A stretch of DNA of 64,000 bases from Metabacillus kandeliae (GCF_021166585.1 NZ_JAJOZE010000009.1:62001-126000); one strand, 5' to 3'. Positions 44,762 through 54,508 are shown, counted from the first letter of the stretch. A program made the numbers and translations. The notes: generated by a model from the sequence alone, not told the origin.

Positions 44762-45619
44762 ATGGAGGAAAGAAAACTGCAACACTCTGATGACATCATT
44801 TTAGATCCACTGGAGGAAATGGAAACGGAACTGCTTTTAGAAGGAATCTTTCGAGTGTCTGGGTTTGATTTTAGGGAGTATATGCGCTCATCCATTGGAC
44901 GAAGGATTAAAAATAGAATGAAGCTTGAACAAATCCCGACGATCACCCGTATGCTTGAGAAAGCTCTTCATGAGCCGGAATTTTTAAATCAGCTGCTGAA
45001 TGATTTCTCCATCAATGTGACTGAAATGTTTCGGGACCCATCCTTTTTTAAAACATTTCGGGAAAAAGCTGTCTCAGTGCTTTCCAAGCATCAAAACATC
45101 AGAATTTGGCATGCCGGCTGCTCGACAGGGGAAGAAGTTTTTTCGATGGCTATTCTGCTGAAGGAAGAAGGGCTCTACGACCGCACAACGATTTATGCAA
45201 CAGACATGAATGAAAAAGTGCTGGATCAGGCAAAGCTCGGGATTTTCCCGCTCAGCAAAATGCAGGCTTATACGAAAAATTACTTCTTGGCAGGCGGTGA
45301 AAAGGCCTTTTCAGAATACTACACAACAGATGAGAAATTTGCCTACTTCCAGCCGGAATTGCTTAAAAATATTATTTTTGCCCAGCACAATCTTGTAACT
45401 GACCAATCATTCAATGAATTTCATGTCATTATCTGCCGTAACGTACTCATTTACTTTACCCTGCCCCTGCAGGATCAAGTGCATGAGCTGTTCCACACAA
45501 GCCTGGCAAAAGGCGGATTTCTGGGGCTTGGAAGCAAGGAAGCATTGAAATTCACAAGCGTTGCCTATAACTATCAGGAATTTGATCCTGAGGAGAAGCT
45601 TTACCGGAAAATCAAATAA
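44762..45619 (+). CDS. rsbM: CheR-type methyltransferase, RsbM-like
   Basis: 285 residues. CheR N-terminal helical domain (SSIGRRIKNRMKLEQI) and SAM-binding domain: WHAGCSTGEEVFSMAI, YATDMNEKVLDQAK, IICRNVLIYF. No chemotaxis genes are nearby; it lies 34 bp after the hybrid kinase. In Bacillus cereus RsbM methylates RsbK and damps sigma-B activation, the likely role here. The ATG at 44762 follows AGAGGT; the frame opens earlier but overlaps the kinase stop. Confidence 0.87.
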   Translation: MEERKLQHSDDIILDPLEEMETELLLEGIFRVSGFDFREYMRSSIGRRIKNRMKLEQIPTITRMLEKALHEPEFLNQLLNDFSINVTEMFRDPSFFKTFREKAVSVLSKHQNIRIWHAGCSTGEEVFSMAILLKEEGLYDRTTIYATDMNEKVLDQAKLGIFPLSKMQAYTKNYFLAGGEKAFSEYYTTDEKFAYFQPELLKNIIFAQHNLVTDQSFNEFHVIICRNVLIYFTLPLQDQVHELFHTSLAKGGFLGLGSKEALKFTSVAYNYQEFDPEEKLYRKIK

Positions 45620-45655
45620 AAAAGGAGAAATCTCAAGAGATTTCTCCTTTTTTAT
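45617..45655. terminator. Bidirectional terminator between rsbM and rsbY
   Basis: AAAAAAGGAGAAATCTC / GAGATTTCTCCTTTTTT. Confidence 0.93.
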
Positions 45656-45659
45656 TTGT

Positions 45660-46799
45660 TTAAAACCCATGAATCATCAAAAGGCACATATCATCCTTTT
45701 GCTGTTCCTGCCTGCTGAGCTGATGGATGAGATGAATAGGGGAAAGGCTGGTCCCTTTCCAATCCTGCTTGGCGACATATTCAAGCTTTTCAAGAGCCTC
45801 TTCTTCGCTGTCACCGCTGTTTTCATAAACACCGTCTGTAAACAGCAGCAGCTGAACACAGTTTTTGTAAGAGATCATTGTCTTTTTGGGCTCAATTTCT
45901 TCAAAAAAGCCGATGGCGCAGCAGCCGGTATCCAGCAGCTTCAGCTCGGTTTCATCTATAAGGGCGTAAGCGGGAGGATGGCCTGCATTCACATACTCAA
46001 CCGTCTTCTCTTTTGTATCAATGATAAAATAAATTGCTGTAAAATAATAATTGTGCTCCTTTGTCTGGTTGGAAAGAAGCGCCATATAGCGGTTCAGTTC
46101 TTTCATAACTTGAACCGGGTCAGCCAGCTGCTTAATCGAATCCCTCAGCACGGATGATATGTACATGCAGATAAGGGAAGATGAAATGCCATGCCCCATC
46201 ATATCAAGAAGAATGACGCCATAGCGGTGCTCGCTGAATTTATGCCAATAATAAAGATCGCCTGCCAGTTTATTAGACGGCAAATGGGATACGTGAATTC
46301 GGATATTATCCTGGATAAGCGGGGGATTCAGAAGACTTTTTTGAATCTGCATGGCGAGGTCCAGTTCATGCGTGAGCTTCTCTTCCTGCTCTGCATGCCA
46401 GTCTTTTTCCTGCTTAAGCCTGAGGGCTACTCTAATTCTTGCAAGTAATTCTATCTTGTTAATCGGTTTTGTAACATAATCAAGTCCGCCGACATCGAGA
46501 GCTTCTGCCAATTTATTTGCATCTTCAATCGCTGTGACAAAAATAATTGGAATGTCCTTCAGCCGTTCATTCTCCTGTATTCTTCTGCATGCCTCAATAC
46601 CGTCAACTTCCGGCATCATCACATCTAAAAGAATCAAATCTGCCTTTGGGGGCGGACCGTTATGCTCCTTAAGATTCAGGTATTCAAACAGCTGTCCTGC
46701 TGAATGCAATGAAACAGAATCATTGTAGCCAGCGTTTTTTAATATTTTTTCTATGACAAATACATTAACCGGATGATCATCTACAATAAGTATTTTCAT
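45660..46799 (-). CDS. rsbY: Response-regulator PP2C phosphatase, RsbY-like
   Basis: 379 residues: receiver domain (about 1-125) with phospho-acceptor Asp59 (LILLDVMMPEVDG), a short coiled linker with an RsbU-like 'LAMQIQKSLLNP' segment, and a SpoIIE/PP2C phosphatase domain (about 180-378; LAGDLYYW, LDMMGHGISS, YVNAGHPPA). Expected to dephosphorylate the anti-anti-sigma factor RsbV and free sigma-B. Convergent with rsbK-rsbM, whereas the Bacillus cereus order is compact. A sigma-B-like promoter upstream suggests positive feedback. The sigB operon itself is not in the window. Confidence 0.87.
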   Translation of the reverse strand: MKILIVDDHPVNVFVIEKILKNAGYNDSVSLHSAGQLFEYLNLKEHNGPPPKADLILLDVMMPEVDGIEACRRIQENERLKDIPIIFVTAIEDANKLAEALDVGGLDYVTKPINKIELLARIRVALRLKQEKDWHAEQEEKLTHELDLAMQIQKSLLNPPLIQDNIRIHVSHLPSNKLAGDLYYWHKFSEHRYGVILLDMMGHGISSSLICMYISSVLRDSIKQLADPVQVMKELNRYMALLSNQTKEHNYYFTAIYFIIDTKEKTVEYVNAGHPPAYALIDETELKLLDTGCCAIGFFEEIEPKKTMISYKNCVQLLLFTDGVYENSGDSEEEALEKLEYVAKQDWKGTSLSPIHLIHQLSRQEQQKDDMCLLMIHGF

Positions 46800-46869
46800 T
46801 GGCTTGCTCCAAGCTTATAGTTTCTTTTCTGATGTTTTTCAGCACCTTCGGATTCAAAACTGCGTGTTA

Positions 46870-46895
46870 TTGCCCAGCTACTATTATACTAAAAC
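46870..46895 (-). promoter_or_regulatory. Candidate sigma-B promoter of rsbY
   Basis: Minus strand GTTTTA-N14-GGGCAA, against GTTTAA-N12-14-GGGWAW, 71 bp before the start. A sigma-A-like TATAAT overlaps the spacer. Two mismatches, so tentative. Confidence 0.4.
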
Positions 46896-47059
46896 AAAAT
46901 GATTAGCAGGGTAATAATTTTAATAGAAGACAAAATCCTTGCAATTTAGACAAGGGATCATAAAAAAAGAAGAGAATAAATAAAAGAGGGGATGGGATTA
47001 ATGCAGCCGCGAAAAAGGGAATAGAAAGGTATATTCCGAAACAGGAGAGGGGAAAAACA

Positions 47060-47986
47060 ATGAATCAAGCAGAATTAATCCTTGATGCAAGAGCTGAGCT
47101 GGCAGAAGGTCCATGCTGGGATCCTTATAACGAAGTGCTGTATTGGGTTGATATCAAGGGGAAAAACCTTCATATCTTTAATCCCGCAAAGAATGAGGAC
47201 AGGAAGATACATATCGGCCAGCTGACAGGGACGGTCGTGCCTGCAGAAAACGGCACAGCCATTCTGGCCCTCGAAAATGGGTTTCATACTATAGATTTAG
47301 AAACAGAAGAATTGACTCTTTTGACAGATCCAGAAAGCCATCTGTCTGAAAACCGGTTCAATGACGGGAAATGCGATGCAATGGGAAGGCTTTGGGCCGG
47401 AACCATGCAGAAAGACGGGCAGGGTTCCTCTGGGTCGCTTTATGTGCTGAATGCAGATTACGAGGTTCAGAAAGCTGAAGAGAATTTGGGGATTTCTAAC
47501 GGCCTTGCATGGAACAAGGAAAACACAGTTTTTTATTTAATTGATACACCAACCCAGACGGTGGCTGCTTATGATTTTGAACTTGAAACAGGCCGCATTT
47601 CAAATAAAAGAACGGTGATTCATGTCCCTGATGAGGAAGGATTCCCGGACGGAATGACCATTGATGAAGAAGGAATGCTTTGGATTGCCCATTATAACGG
47701 CAGCCAGGTCGCGCGCTGGAATCCTGAGACAGGCGAAAAAATGGAATCCTGCAAACTGCCGGTTTCACAGGTGACATGCTGCACATTTGGCGGGCCTGAC
47801 CTGAATGAATTGTATGTTACAACAGGACGGGAAAACCTTGATGAAGATGCGGCAGCAGGACAGCCGCATGCCGGCAGCCTCTTCAAAATCCAAACAAGTG
47901 CAAAAGGGTTGAAAACAAATATTTTCAAATTAAAAGAAGCCAGTTCGGAAGTGGAAGAACAAGGCTTATCGGGGGCGAAAAGATAA
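47060..47986 (+). CDS. SMP-30/gluconolactonase family protein
   Basis: 308-residue six-bladed beta-propeller. Metal ligands expected in Glu (RAELAEGPCWD), Asn (GISNGLAWN) and Asp (FPDGMTIDEEG), all present; the RFNDGKCDAMGRLWAGTM segment is typical. Likely hydrolyses a sugar-acid lactone, with Ca2+ or Zn2+. Only 1 bp separates it from the following isomerase-like gene, so they are a co-translated pair for a sugar or polyol pathway. ATG after GGAGAGGGG. Confidence 0.88.
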   Translation: MNQAELILDARAELAEGPCWDPYNEVLYWVDIKGKNLHIFNPAKNEDRKIHIGQLTGTVVPAENGTAILALENGFHTIDLETEELTLLTDPESHLSENRFNDGKCDAMGRLWAGTMQKDGQGSSGSLYVLNADYEVQKAEENLGISNGLAWNKENTVFYLIDTPTQTVAAYDFELETGRISNKRTVIHVPDEEGFPDGMTIDEEGMLWIAHYNGSQVARWNPETGEKMESCKLPVSQVTCCTFGGPDLNELYVTTGRENLDEDAAAGQPHAGSLFKIQTSAKGLKTNIFKLKEASSEVEEQGLSGAKR

Positions 47987-47987
47987 A

Positions 47988-48734
47988 ATGAAACCAATTT
48001 CTGTGCAGCTTTATTCACTAAGAGAAGAATGTGAAAAGGATTTTATCGGCACGCTGGAAAAAACCGCCTCGCTTGGATTTGACGGGGTAGAATTTGCCGG
48101 ATATTACGGCATGGAGCCGGCTGATCTTCGAAAAGAGCTCGACAGACTTAATTTAAGAGCATCAGGCAGCCATTTTCCATTAAAGCCGCTGGAAGAAAAC
48201 TTTGAAGAGTATTTAGAGGCGCAAAAAGTTCTCGGCAGCCGCTACTTAATTGTCGCTTATCCGCTGGACCGGATGGACCGGGAAGAAGAATACAGAGAGC
48301 TTGCAGCAAAGCTGAATAAAATAGGGGAAAGATGCCGGGAAGAGGGCATCACTCTCTGCTATCACAACCACGATTTCGAATTGCAGGAGTTTAATCATAA
48401 AACAGGGTTTGACATTCTGCTTGAAGAAACTGAAAAAGAAAACCTCGCGGCAGAGCCCGATATTTACTGGATGACCTATGCGGATAAAGATCCCGTCAGC
48501 TGGATTAAGACGTATAAAGGAAGAACACCGCTTGTTCACCTGAAAGACATGACAAATGACAGTGAAAGAGCATTTGCTCCGCTTGGCGAAGGAAGAATTA
48601 ACCTGAAGCCAGTCCTTGCGCTTGAGGAAGAAGCAGGTGTTGAATGGTGGATTATAGAGCAGGATGAAGCGAAAGAACCGCCATTAGAATGCATTAAAAG
48701 AAGCCTCCAGTTTTTAAAACAGCAGGCAAATTAA
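47988..48734 (+). CDS. Sugar phosphate isomerase/epimerase-like TIM-barrel protein
   Basis: 248 residues of the AP-endonuclease-2/xylose-isomerase-like fold: VQLYSLREE, ASGSHFPL, LCYHNHDFEL (metal-ligand Glu/His), LVHLKDM and a C-terminal EQDEAKEPPLE motif typical of inositol/sugar epimerases and dehydratases. Paired with the SMP-30 protein, it points to catabolism of a sugar acid or inositol-like compound. Substrate unknown. Confidence 0.86.
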   Translation: MKPISVQLYSLREECEKDFIGTLEKTASLGFDGVEFAGYYGMEPADLRKELDRLNLRASGSHFPLKPLEENFEEYLEAQKVLGSRYLIVAYPLDRMDREEEYRELAAKLNKIGERCREEGITLCYHNHDFELQEFNHKTGFDILLEETEKENLAAEPDIYWMTYADKDPVSWIKTYKGRTPLVHLKDMTNDSERAFAPLGEGRINLKPVLALEEEAGVEWWIIEQDEAKEPPLECIKRSLQFLKQQAN

Positions 48735-48741
48735 CATTTTA

Positions 48742-48780
48742 TAAAAAAGGTGTCCGGCAAGTGCCGGACACCTTTTTTCC
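48742..48780. terminator. Bidirectional terminator
   Basis: AAAAAAGGTGTCCGGCA / TGCCGGACACCTTTTTT. Confidence 0.94.
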
Positions 48781-48781
48781 T

Positions 48782-49618
48782 TTATCGCCCATCGTCCGTT
48801 AAGGCTTTTGACAGGGTAGACGCAATTTTCGTTTTATCAAATGACAGGCCAAGCTGGAGGGCTGTCATCGCAATTTCCGGGCGTATGCCGGAGAGTGTTG
48901 ATTTTACTCCGATTAAATTTAGGGTATCAATAAGCTGGAAAATTTCATGCGCTACCATTGTGTCAATAATCACAACACCGGACAAATCGATGTATAAGTG
49001 ACGCACTCTTTTAGCTGAGCATTGCTCAAGCGTGTTTTCCAATATGATTTTAGCCCGAGCGGTATCGATATCGCCCACAAGAGGGAGAAGGGCTGTGTCA
49101 TTAGAAAGGCTGATAACAGGTGAGCTTAGCTCGTAAATCATTTCCTGCTGCGAGTTCAGAAGGTTAACAGAATTGATATGAGCTTCTTCTACGAATTTTA
49201 AGATGGCTATATCAAATACACGGATAATTTTGTCCTTCCATTGTCCGAGGACATGGCCATCAAGCCTATCCGGATGAAGAGTGTAGAATTCTTTAATAAG
49301 ATCGAAATATTGCTGTCTTACTCTTGTAAACTCTCTGATAATCTGGTGGGTCGGGGTGCTTAAATGAGCGCCGTCGTGAGCAAGTTCATGAACCCAGCTG
49401 TCAAATCGGGACAAAAAGGCCTGTTCTTCTTCAATAAGTATATTTGGAACGATGTTATGAAATTCTCTATTCTGAGCTTTCAATTCAGCAACAGCTTCCG
49501 GATCAGTTGAAGCATATACAGAAGAGGGGTCCGTTTCTTCCAGCGACGCATACCATTCATCTGTCATGCGGTCTCCATTTTCTAATAAGTAATTGCACAT
49601 TGCCAAGTTGATATCCAC
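48782..49618 (-). CDS. RsbR-family STAS protein (RsbRD/YqhA-like stressosome subunit)
   Basis: 278 residues from GTG 49618, preceded by AGGGAGG; the frame extends 15 codons upstream without a site. N-terminal globin-like non-heme RsbR domain (about 10-150) and C-terminal STAS domain (about 160-275; LYIDLSGVVIIDTMVAHE, STLSGIRPEIA) with Thr and Ser at the RsbT target positions. Length matches RsbRD (YqhA). Stressosome subunits act through RsbT/RsbU, whereas RsbK/RsbY is the other known route, so finding both in one window is notable. Confidence 0.87.
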   Translation of the reverse strand: MDINLAMCNYLLENGDRMTDEWYASLEETDPSSVYASTDPEAVAELKAQNREFHNIVPNILIEEEQAFLSRFDSWVHELAHDGAHLSTPTHQIIREFTRVRQQYFDLIKEFYTLHPDRLDGHVLGQWKDKIIRVFDIAILKFVEEAHINSVNLLNSQQEMIYELSSPVISLSNDTALLPLVGDIDTARAKIILENTLEQCSAKRVRHLYIDLSGVVIIDTMVAHEIFQLIDTLNLIGVKSTLSGIRPEIAMTALQLGLSFDKTKIASTLSKALTDDGR

Positions 49619-49838
49619 GTTTTGTTCCTCCCTGGAAAACGATCTTCTCATAATAGTTATCATACTACTAATGGCCCCATTATTACTATATAGAACTTAG
49701 AAAGAAAAAAAGACTGCAGCACATTGAAAGGTTTGTATGCGGAAGATGAGGATAAAGAGAATAAACAGCTTCAGCTGCCAGAGTATTAAGCATATACATA
49801 GTAGAAGAGTGAGCACTATAAGAAAGAAGGTAGAGTGT

Positions 49839-51074
49839 ATGTCAGTTGCAGCAAAAGAAAATCCATTCCTTGGTACTCATACAGATCTTTTTAAAAACAA
49901 ATATGTTCAAAGCATACTTTTATCGGCTCTTATCCTTCAGTCAGGCATTTGGATCCGCAATATGGCGGTTCTTCTTTATATAGCAGACAGGACGAATGGC
50001 AGCCCGCTGGCCGTTTCGCTCGTTGCAGCTGCAGAATATGGCCCGATCTTCCTTTTTTCTTTTATAGGAGGAACCTTTGCTGACAGATGGCGGCCAAAGA
50101 AGACAATGGTTTGGAGTGATATGCTGAGCGGAATATCTGTTCTCTCAGTTCTGGCAGCCCTTGCTTTTGGAATTTGGCAGGCCATCTTCCTCGCCCTGGT
50201 CATGAGTTCCACCCTTTCACAATTCTCACAGCCATCAGGCATGAAGCTGCTGAAAAAACATGTCAGAGAAGAAGCACTGGAAACAGCTATTTCCGTTTAC
50301 CAGGCTGTTTTTGCACTGTTTATGGCAGCTGGTCCTGTTTTAGGAACATTGGCATACAGCAAATTCGGGATCAATGGAGCGATTTTGTTTACAGCGGGAG
50401 CTTTCTTTCTATCAGCGGCTGTCCTTGCATTGATTCCTGAAAATCATGAAAGAAAGGTGGAGAAAGAGGGCTTATTAAGGGATATGAAGCTGGGATTTCA
50501 GTATATTTGGGGAAGCAGAGGGCTGAAGCTGCTTGGAACAGGGTTCGCGCTCAGCGGTCTTGCAATGGGACTTATTCAGCCAATGAATATATTCTTAGTG
50601 ACGGAAAAGCTTGGCCTGTCTGAAACAAGCCTGCAGTGGCTTTTAATGGTGAACGGCATCGGCATGCTAACAGGAGGAGCACTGATGATGGTTTTTGGGA
50701 AAAAATGGCCAACTGTACAAATCCTCGCAGCAGGAATGCTGGCAAGCGCAGCCGGCTTATCCGTCATTGGCTTTTCGTCTGTTCTTTGGCTGACACTGGC
50801 TGCAGAGTTTGTGATTGGTTTCTTTCTTCCCGCCATTCAAATCAGCATTCAGACCTTAATCATGAAAAATACCGATGAAGGATTCATCGGCAGAGTGAAC
50901 GGATTTCTCACACCGCTGTTTACTGGCTCTATGACAATTGCCATTAGTGCAGCGGGGCAGCTGAAACGCCTTTTCTCTTTAACGCTGCTCTTTGAAGCGG
51001 CAGCTCTACTGTTTTTTATCGGTCTTTTGCTGACTATTCCGCTGCATAAATGGCTTTCTATTCAGAAGGAGTAA
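49839..51074 (+). CDS. MFS transporter (MFS_3/DHA3-like)
   Basis: 411 residues, 12 membrane helices; motif A-like FIGGTFADRWRPKKTMVWSD after TM2 and LFTPLFTGSM near TM11 place it with macrolide/enterobactin-type exporters. Start ATG 49839 follows AAGAAGG; the longer frame from 49737 has no site. Substrate unknown. Confidence 0.88.
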   Translation: MSVAAKENPFLGTHTDLFKNKYVQSILLSALILQSGIWIRNMAVLLYIADRTNGSPLAVSLVAAAEYGPIFLFSFIGGTFADRWRPKKTMVWSDMLSGISVLSVLAALAFGIWQAIFLALVMSSTLSQFSQPSGMKLLKKHVREEALETAISVYQAVFALFMAAGPVLGTLAYSKFGINGAILFTAGAFFLSAAVLALIPENHERKVEKEGLLRDMKLGFQYIWGSRGLKLLGTGFALSGLAMGLIQPMNIFLVTEKLGLSETSLQWLLMVNGIGMLTGGALMMVFGKKWPTVQILAAGMLASAAGLSVIGFSSVLWLTLAAEFVIGFFLPAIQISIQTLIMKNTDEGFIGRVNGFLTPLFTGSMTIAISAAGQLKRLFSLTLLFEAAALLFFIGLLLTIPLHKWLSIQKE

Positions 51075-51219
51075 CGGGAATCAACAGGCTAAGCAGAGCG
51101 GATAATCCGTCTGTAAAATAGCTCAAGCGAAGGAATGAGCTCGCCTTTGCCGAGTTAAAAAGGTGAAGGGCCAGCTTCATCATCCATTTTTTCCTTCGAT
51201 TCAAAAATTCATCGAGAAA

Positions 51220-51255
51220 ATGAATAAGCCCGGCAAATGCCGGGCTTATTTTATA
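51220..51255. terminator. Bidirectional terminator
   Basis: AATAAGCCCGGCA / TGCCGGGCTTATT between convergent transporter genes. Confidence 0.92.
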
Positions 51256-51256
51256 T

Positions 51257-52879
51257 TCAAGTCATTTTTGCATTTTCTTTTTCAGTGCCAGCCGATGCTT
51301 CTTCATGAGCATCTGATTCATCATCATCAATAATAGCTTTTGGAAGGCCGGTGTATTTGGCCCAGTAAAAGACAGCGAGTGAAGCAATGGCGATGACAAT
51401 TAAATCAACAGGACTGCTCAGTACCTTTAAGCCTCCTCCAAAGGAGCCTAGATACGAGATGACAAGCATAATGACATAATAGCCGACAAGCCACCAGGCG
51501 CTTTTCAATTGCTGGGCCATGCTGACCTCATGCTTTGGTACAAATTTCGTGAAGGCGAAGTAGACAAGAAACATTACAATTTGAGAGCCAAGCAGCCAGG
51601 AAATGGTTTTCCAGCCTGACCAGTACACAATATAGGAAGCGAAGATAAAGGAAAGCGGAGCAATAATGCTCATGCCTCTCAATTTAAAAGGCCGTTCCAA
51701 ATCTTTCGCATTGACCCTAAAAGCAGCTGAAGAAATTGGCGCAATCGCGTAGGAAAGAATCAGCGCCACAGAACAAACCTGCACAAGTGCATTCCATGAT
51801 GGAAACGGCAGCGTCCAGAAGACAGACAGTCCGAAAGATAACCATAGCGATGAACGCGGAATTCCTGTGTTTTTATCCACTTTTGAAAAGGTTTTAAACA
51901 GCGTTCCATTTCTGGACCAAGCATATACAAGACGGGCCGTCGTATTCATAAAGATGTTCCCGTTTCCTCCAGGGGAAACAATCGCATCGAATACCACAAA
52001 CTGTGCCAGCCAGCCAAGGCCAAGCAATACAGCAATATCTTTAAACGGCAATGGAAACTTATCTTGAATTCCTTCCCAGCCTCCGCTAAGCATGTCTGCC
52101 GGAATAGCTCCGATAAACAGCACTTGCAGAGCTGTATAAATAAGGGCAGACAGCACAATGCATAATATCAGTGCAATCGGTATATTTCGCTGAGGGTTTT
52201 TAACCTCGCTTGCAACTGAAACAATCGGATGAAGCCCAAGATAAGCAAACATGACTCCGCCTGTTGAAATAGCAGCCTGAATGCCATTAAATCCCCCAGG
52301 AGCAAAACCTGCTGCGGTGATGTTTGAAGGCTGAAAGTGGAAAGCCAGAACAACAATTACCGTCACTGGTACGACATATTTGAAGATAGAAATAATGATA
52401 TTTGATTTGGCAAATGTCTTGACGCTCCAATAGTTCAGCAGGAAAAACAGGACAAGCATGGCAAATTGAACGAGCCAGCCTGCGATCGTTGGCGACTCTG
52501 AGCCTTTTTGCGTCAGTCCTGGAAGCCAAAACGCCACATATTGCCTGACAGCAGTGACCTCAATGGAAATTAAGCTTGTATAAGCAACTATCGTGATGAA
52601 AGAAATCAAATAGCCGACAAGCGGACCATGCGAATAGACTGGATAGCGAATGATTCCCCCTGTTCTCGGCAAAGCGGCTCCGAGCTCGGCATATACGAGG
52701 CCGACCAGCAGAATAATAACGCCGCCGATGATCCAGGATAGGCTTCCTGCTGGACCTGCCTGCGAAGCAACGTTGCTGACGGCAAACAGCCATGCAGAAC
52801 CAAAAATGGCTCCGAGACCGATCAGTGTAAGATCTAGCAGTGAAATGGTTTTTTTAAATTTCCCTTGATGATTAGACAT
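51257..52879 (-). CDS. APC-family amino-acid permease (AimA/YbeC-like)
   Basis: 540 residues from ATG 52879 (AAGGAGGAAG). Twelve or more membrane helices; TM1 signature LIGLGAIFGSAWLFA. It resembles Bacillus subtilis YbeC/AimA, a low-affinity glutamate and serine permease, in length and N-terminus. The acidic C-terminal tail (DDDESDAHEEASAGTE) is cytoplasmic. Substrate is inferred. The 520-bp upstream gap is described separately. Confidence 0.85.
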   Translation of the reverse strand: MSNHQGKFKKTISLLDLTLIGLGAIFGSAWLFAVSNVASQAGPAGSLSWIIGGVIILLVGLVYAELGAALPRTGGIIRYPVYSHGPLVGYLISFITIVAYTSLISIEVTAVRQYVAFWLPGLTQKGSESPTIAGWLVQFAMLVLFFLLNYWSVKTFAKSNIIISIFKYVVPVTVIVVLAFHFQPSNITAAGFAPGGFNGIQAAISTGGVMFAYLGLHPIVSVASEVKNPQRNIPIALILCIVLSALIYTALQVLFIGAIPADMLSGGWEGIQDKFPLPFKDIAVLLGLGWLAQFVVFDAIVSPGGNGNIFMNTTARLVYAWSRNGTLFKTFSKVDKNTGIPRSSLWLSFGLSVFWTLPFPSWNALVQVCSVALILSYAIAPISSAAFRVNAKDLERPFKLRGMSIIAPLSFIFASYIVYWSGWKTISWLLGSQIVMFLVYFAFTKFVPKHEVSMAQQLKSAWWLVGYYVIMLVISYLGSFGGGLKVLSSPVDLIVIAIASLAVFYWAKYTGLPKAIIDDDESDAHEEASAGTEKENAKMT

Positions 52880-52945
52880 GAACTTCCTCCTTAAATTTTT
52901 ACCCCGGCAATGTGTCCTTACATGCGAGAGGGTTTTTAGCTGCAT

Positions 52946-53401
52946 CCTCCTCCTAAACGTTTATGCGGCTAAAAAGCACTCTTTTGTTCATTCAATCTGA
53001 GCATATGTACGTTTGAAGATTTCTAAGAAGTGTACAAAAGGGGCTGCGTCAATGGAATAATGGCATGATTCCTACATAACTTACCCTGATTTAGCAAAAG
53101 TTATCATTTTTTTACGAAGAAATCATAATTTTTTATAAAAATTTTTCCTAACTCAGCTGAATGTGAAAAGAGCGGCTTCCTGCCAAAAACGTTTTCCATG
53201 ATAACACAGCCCATACAGCAGTTCAACCCGGCAAAAGATAGCCGGACGGTTCTGAAAGCGCTGTACCGCCTAACTGGCAAGCCTTTTGGGAAGCTTAATG
53301 AAAGAGGGGAAATCTGGGGCTGAATCGTTATGTTTTGTACAGGGAAAAACAATTGATAAAATAGCATTTGAAAGACAATGAAAAAGAAAGAAGTGGAACC
53401 A
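52946..53401 (+). other. Gene-free stretch with a hairpin-rich block
   Basis: No protein gene is supported. At 53226-53310 three consecutive stem-loops are possible: CCGGC-AAAAGATA-GCCGG, then CGGT..ACCG, then AAGC..GCTT, about 100 bp before the LLM oxidoreductase start. It matches no riboswitch consensus that I can recognise. Confidence 0.35.
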
Positions 53402-54412
53402 ATGCCATCCAAACAATTGAAGGATATTGCCTTTTCCATCCTGGATTTATCACCTGTACTGGAGAACGGAACCATATCTGACAGTCTTCAAAATACACTG
53501 AATCTGGCCCAGCATGCAGAAGGATGGGGATATAAACGATATTGGCTTGCTGAACATCACAATATGCCTGGAATCGCCAGCTCTGCCACTTCTGTCGTCA
53601 TCGGGCATGTAGCAGGCGGAACATCCACTATCCGCGTCGGATCAGGCGGAATTATGCTTCCAAACCATGCTCCTCTTTTGATTGCAGAGCAATTTGGGAC
53701 ACTTGAGTCGCTCTATCCCGGCAGAATTGATCTTGGACTTGGGCGCGCTCCCGGGACAGACCAGCTGACAGCCTATGCACTTCGCAGAGAAAGACACAGC
53801 ACTGGCGATGATTTTCCTGAGCAGCTGGAAGAACTGAGAGCTTATCTTAAGCCTTCAGGAGACCGCCATGTCAGGGCAATACCAGGCGAAGGCCTGAATA
53901 TTCCCATTTGGCTTCTTGGATCAAGCGACTACAGTGCGCGTTTGGCAGCACAGCTCGGTTTGCCGTTTGCCTTTGCCAGCCATTTTTCGCCAGAGAACAC
54001 GATTCCAGCGCTCTCGATATACCATAGAAATTTCAAACCGTCAGAAGTTTTGTCAGAGCCTTATGCAATGGTTGGCGTCAATGTCGTTGCAGCAGATACA
54101 GATGAAGAGGCTGCAAGGCTCGCAACTTCCATGCAGCAGCAGTTCCTCGCTCTCATCAGAAATAATCCCGGCCCGCTTCAGCCGCCGATTGACAGTATTG
54201 ACGAAGTGGCAACCGACTACGAAAAGGCGCTATTGGACCAGCGCGTGAAATCATCCATTACGGGAAGCCCTGCAGCTGTTCAAGAAAAACTGCAGCAATT
54301 CCTGGATGATACGCAGGCGAATGAGTTTATGATTAACGCCCAGATTTATGATCATCAAGCAAGGCTTCACTCCTATGAAATTGTTTCCAATATTATGAGA
54401 AACGGCAGATAA
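53402..54412 (+). CDS. LLM-class flavin-dependent oxidoreductase (YceB/YwcH-like)
   Basis: 336 residues, bacterial-luciferase-like TIM barrel: [65 protein letters not shown]. This is the group-1 monooxygenase branch, using reduced flavin made by another enzyme. An ATG eight codons upstream (53378) is an alternative start. Substrate unknown; the SsuE-like flavin reductase at 60.8 kb could in principle supply FMNH2. Confidence 0.88.
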   Translation: MPSKQLKDIAFSILDLSPVLENGTISDSLQNTLNLAQHAEGWGYKRYWLAEHHNMPGIASSATSVVIGHVAGGTSTIRVGSGGIMLPNHAPLLIAEQFGTLESLYPGRIDLGLGRAPGTDQLTAYALRRERHSTGDDFPEQLEELRAYLKPSGDRHVRAIPGEGLNIPIWLLGSSDYSARLAAQLGLPFAFASHFSPENTIPALSIYHRNFKPSEVLSEPYAMVGVNVVAADTDEEAARLATSMQQQFLALIRNNPGPLQPPIDSIDEVATDYEKALLDQRVKSSITGSPAAVQEKLQQFLDDTQANEFMINAQIYDHQARLHSYEIVSNIMRNGR

Positions 54413-54441
54413 GTCTTCCTTTTTGGAAGGCTTTTTTCTTT
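54411..54441 (+). terminator. Intrinsic terminator
   Basis: GTCTTCC-TTTTT-GGAAGGC followed by TTTTTTC and another T run. Confidence 0.8.
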
Positions 54442-54508
54442 TTTCATCGAAGGTAGGAGGAGTCATACATACAGAAAGTCAGCCATTAGAAAAAAGGGGG
54501 AACACAGC

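Noticed and set aside
44762-45619. Chemotaxis methyltransferase CheR
   Set aside because: CheR fold is certain, but no chemotaxis gene is near and the gene is coupled to an RsbK-like kinase; the RsbM role fits better.
51867-52868. Several frames antisense to the APC permease
   Set aside because: Shadows caused by the codon bias of the real gene; no start signals.
53183-53198. cre-like palindrome around AACGTT
   Set aside because: Three conserved positions of the cre consensus are mismatched.
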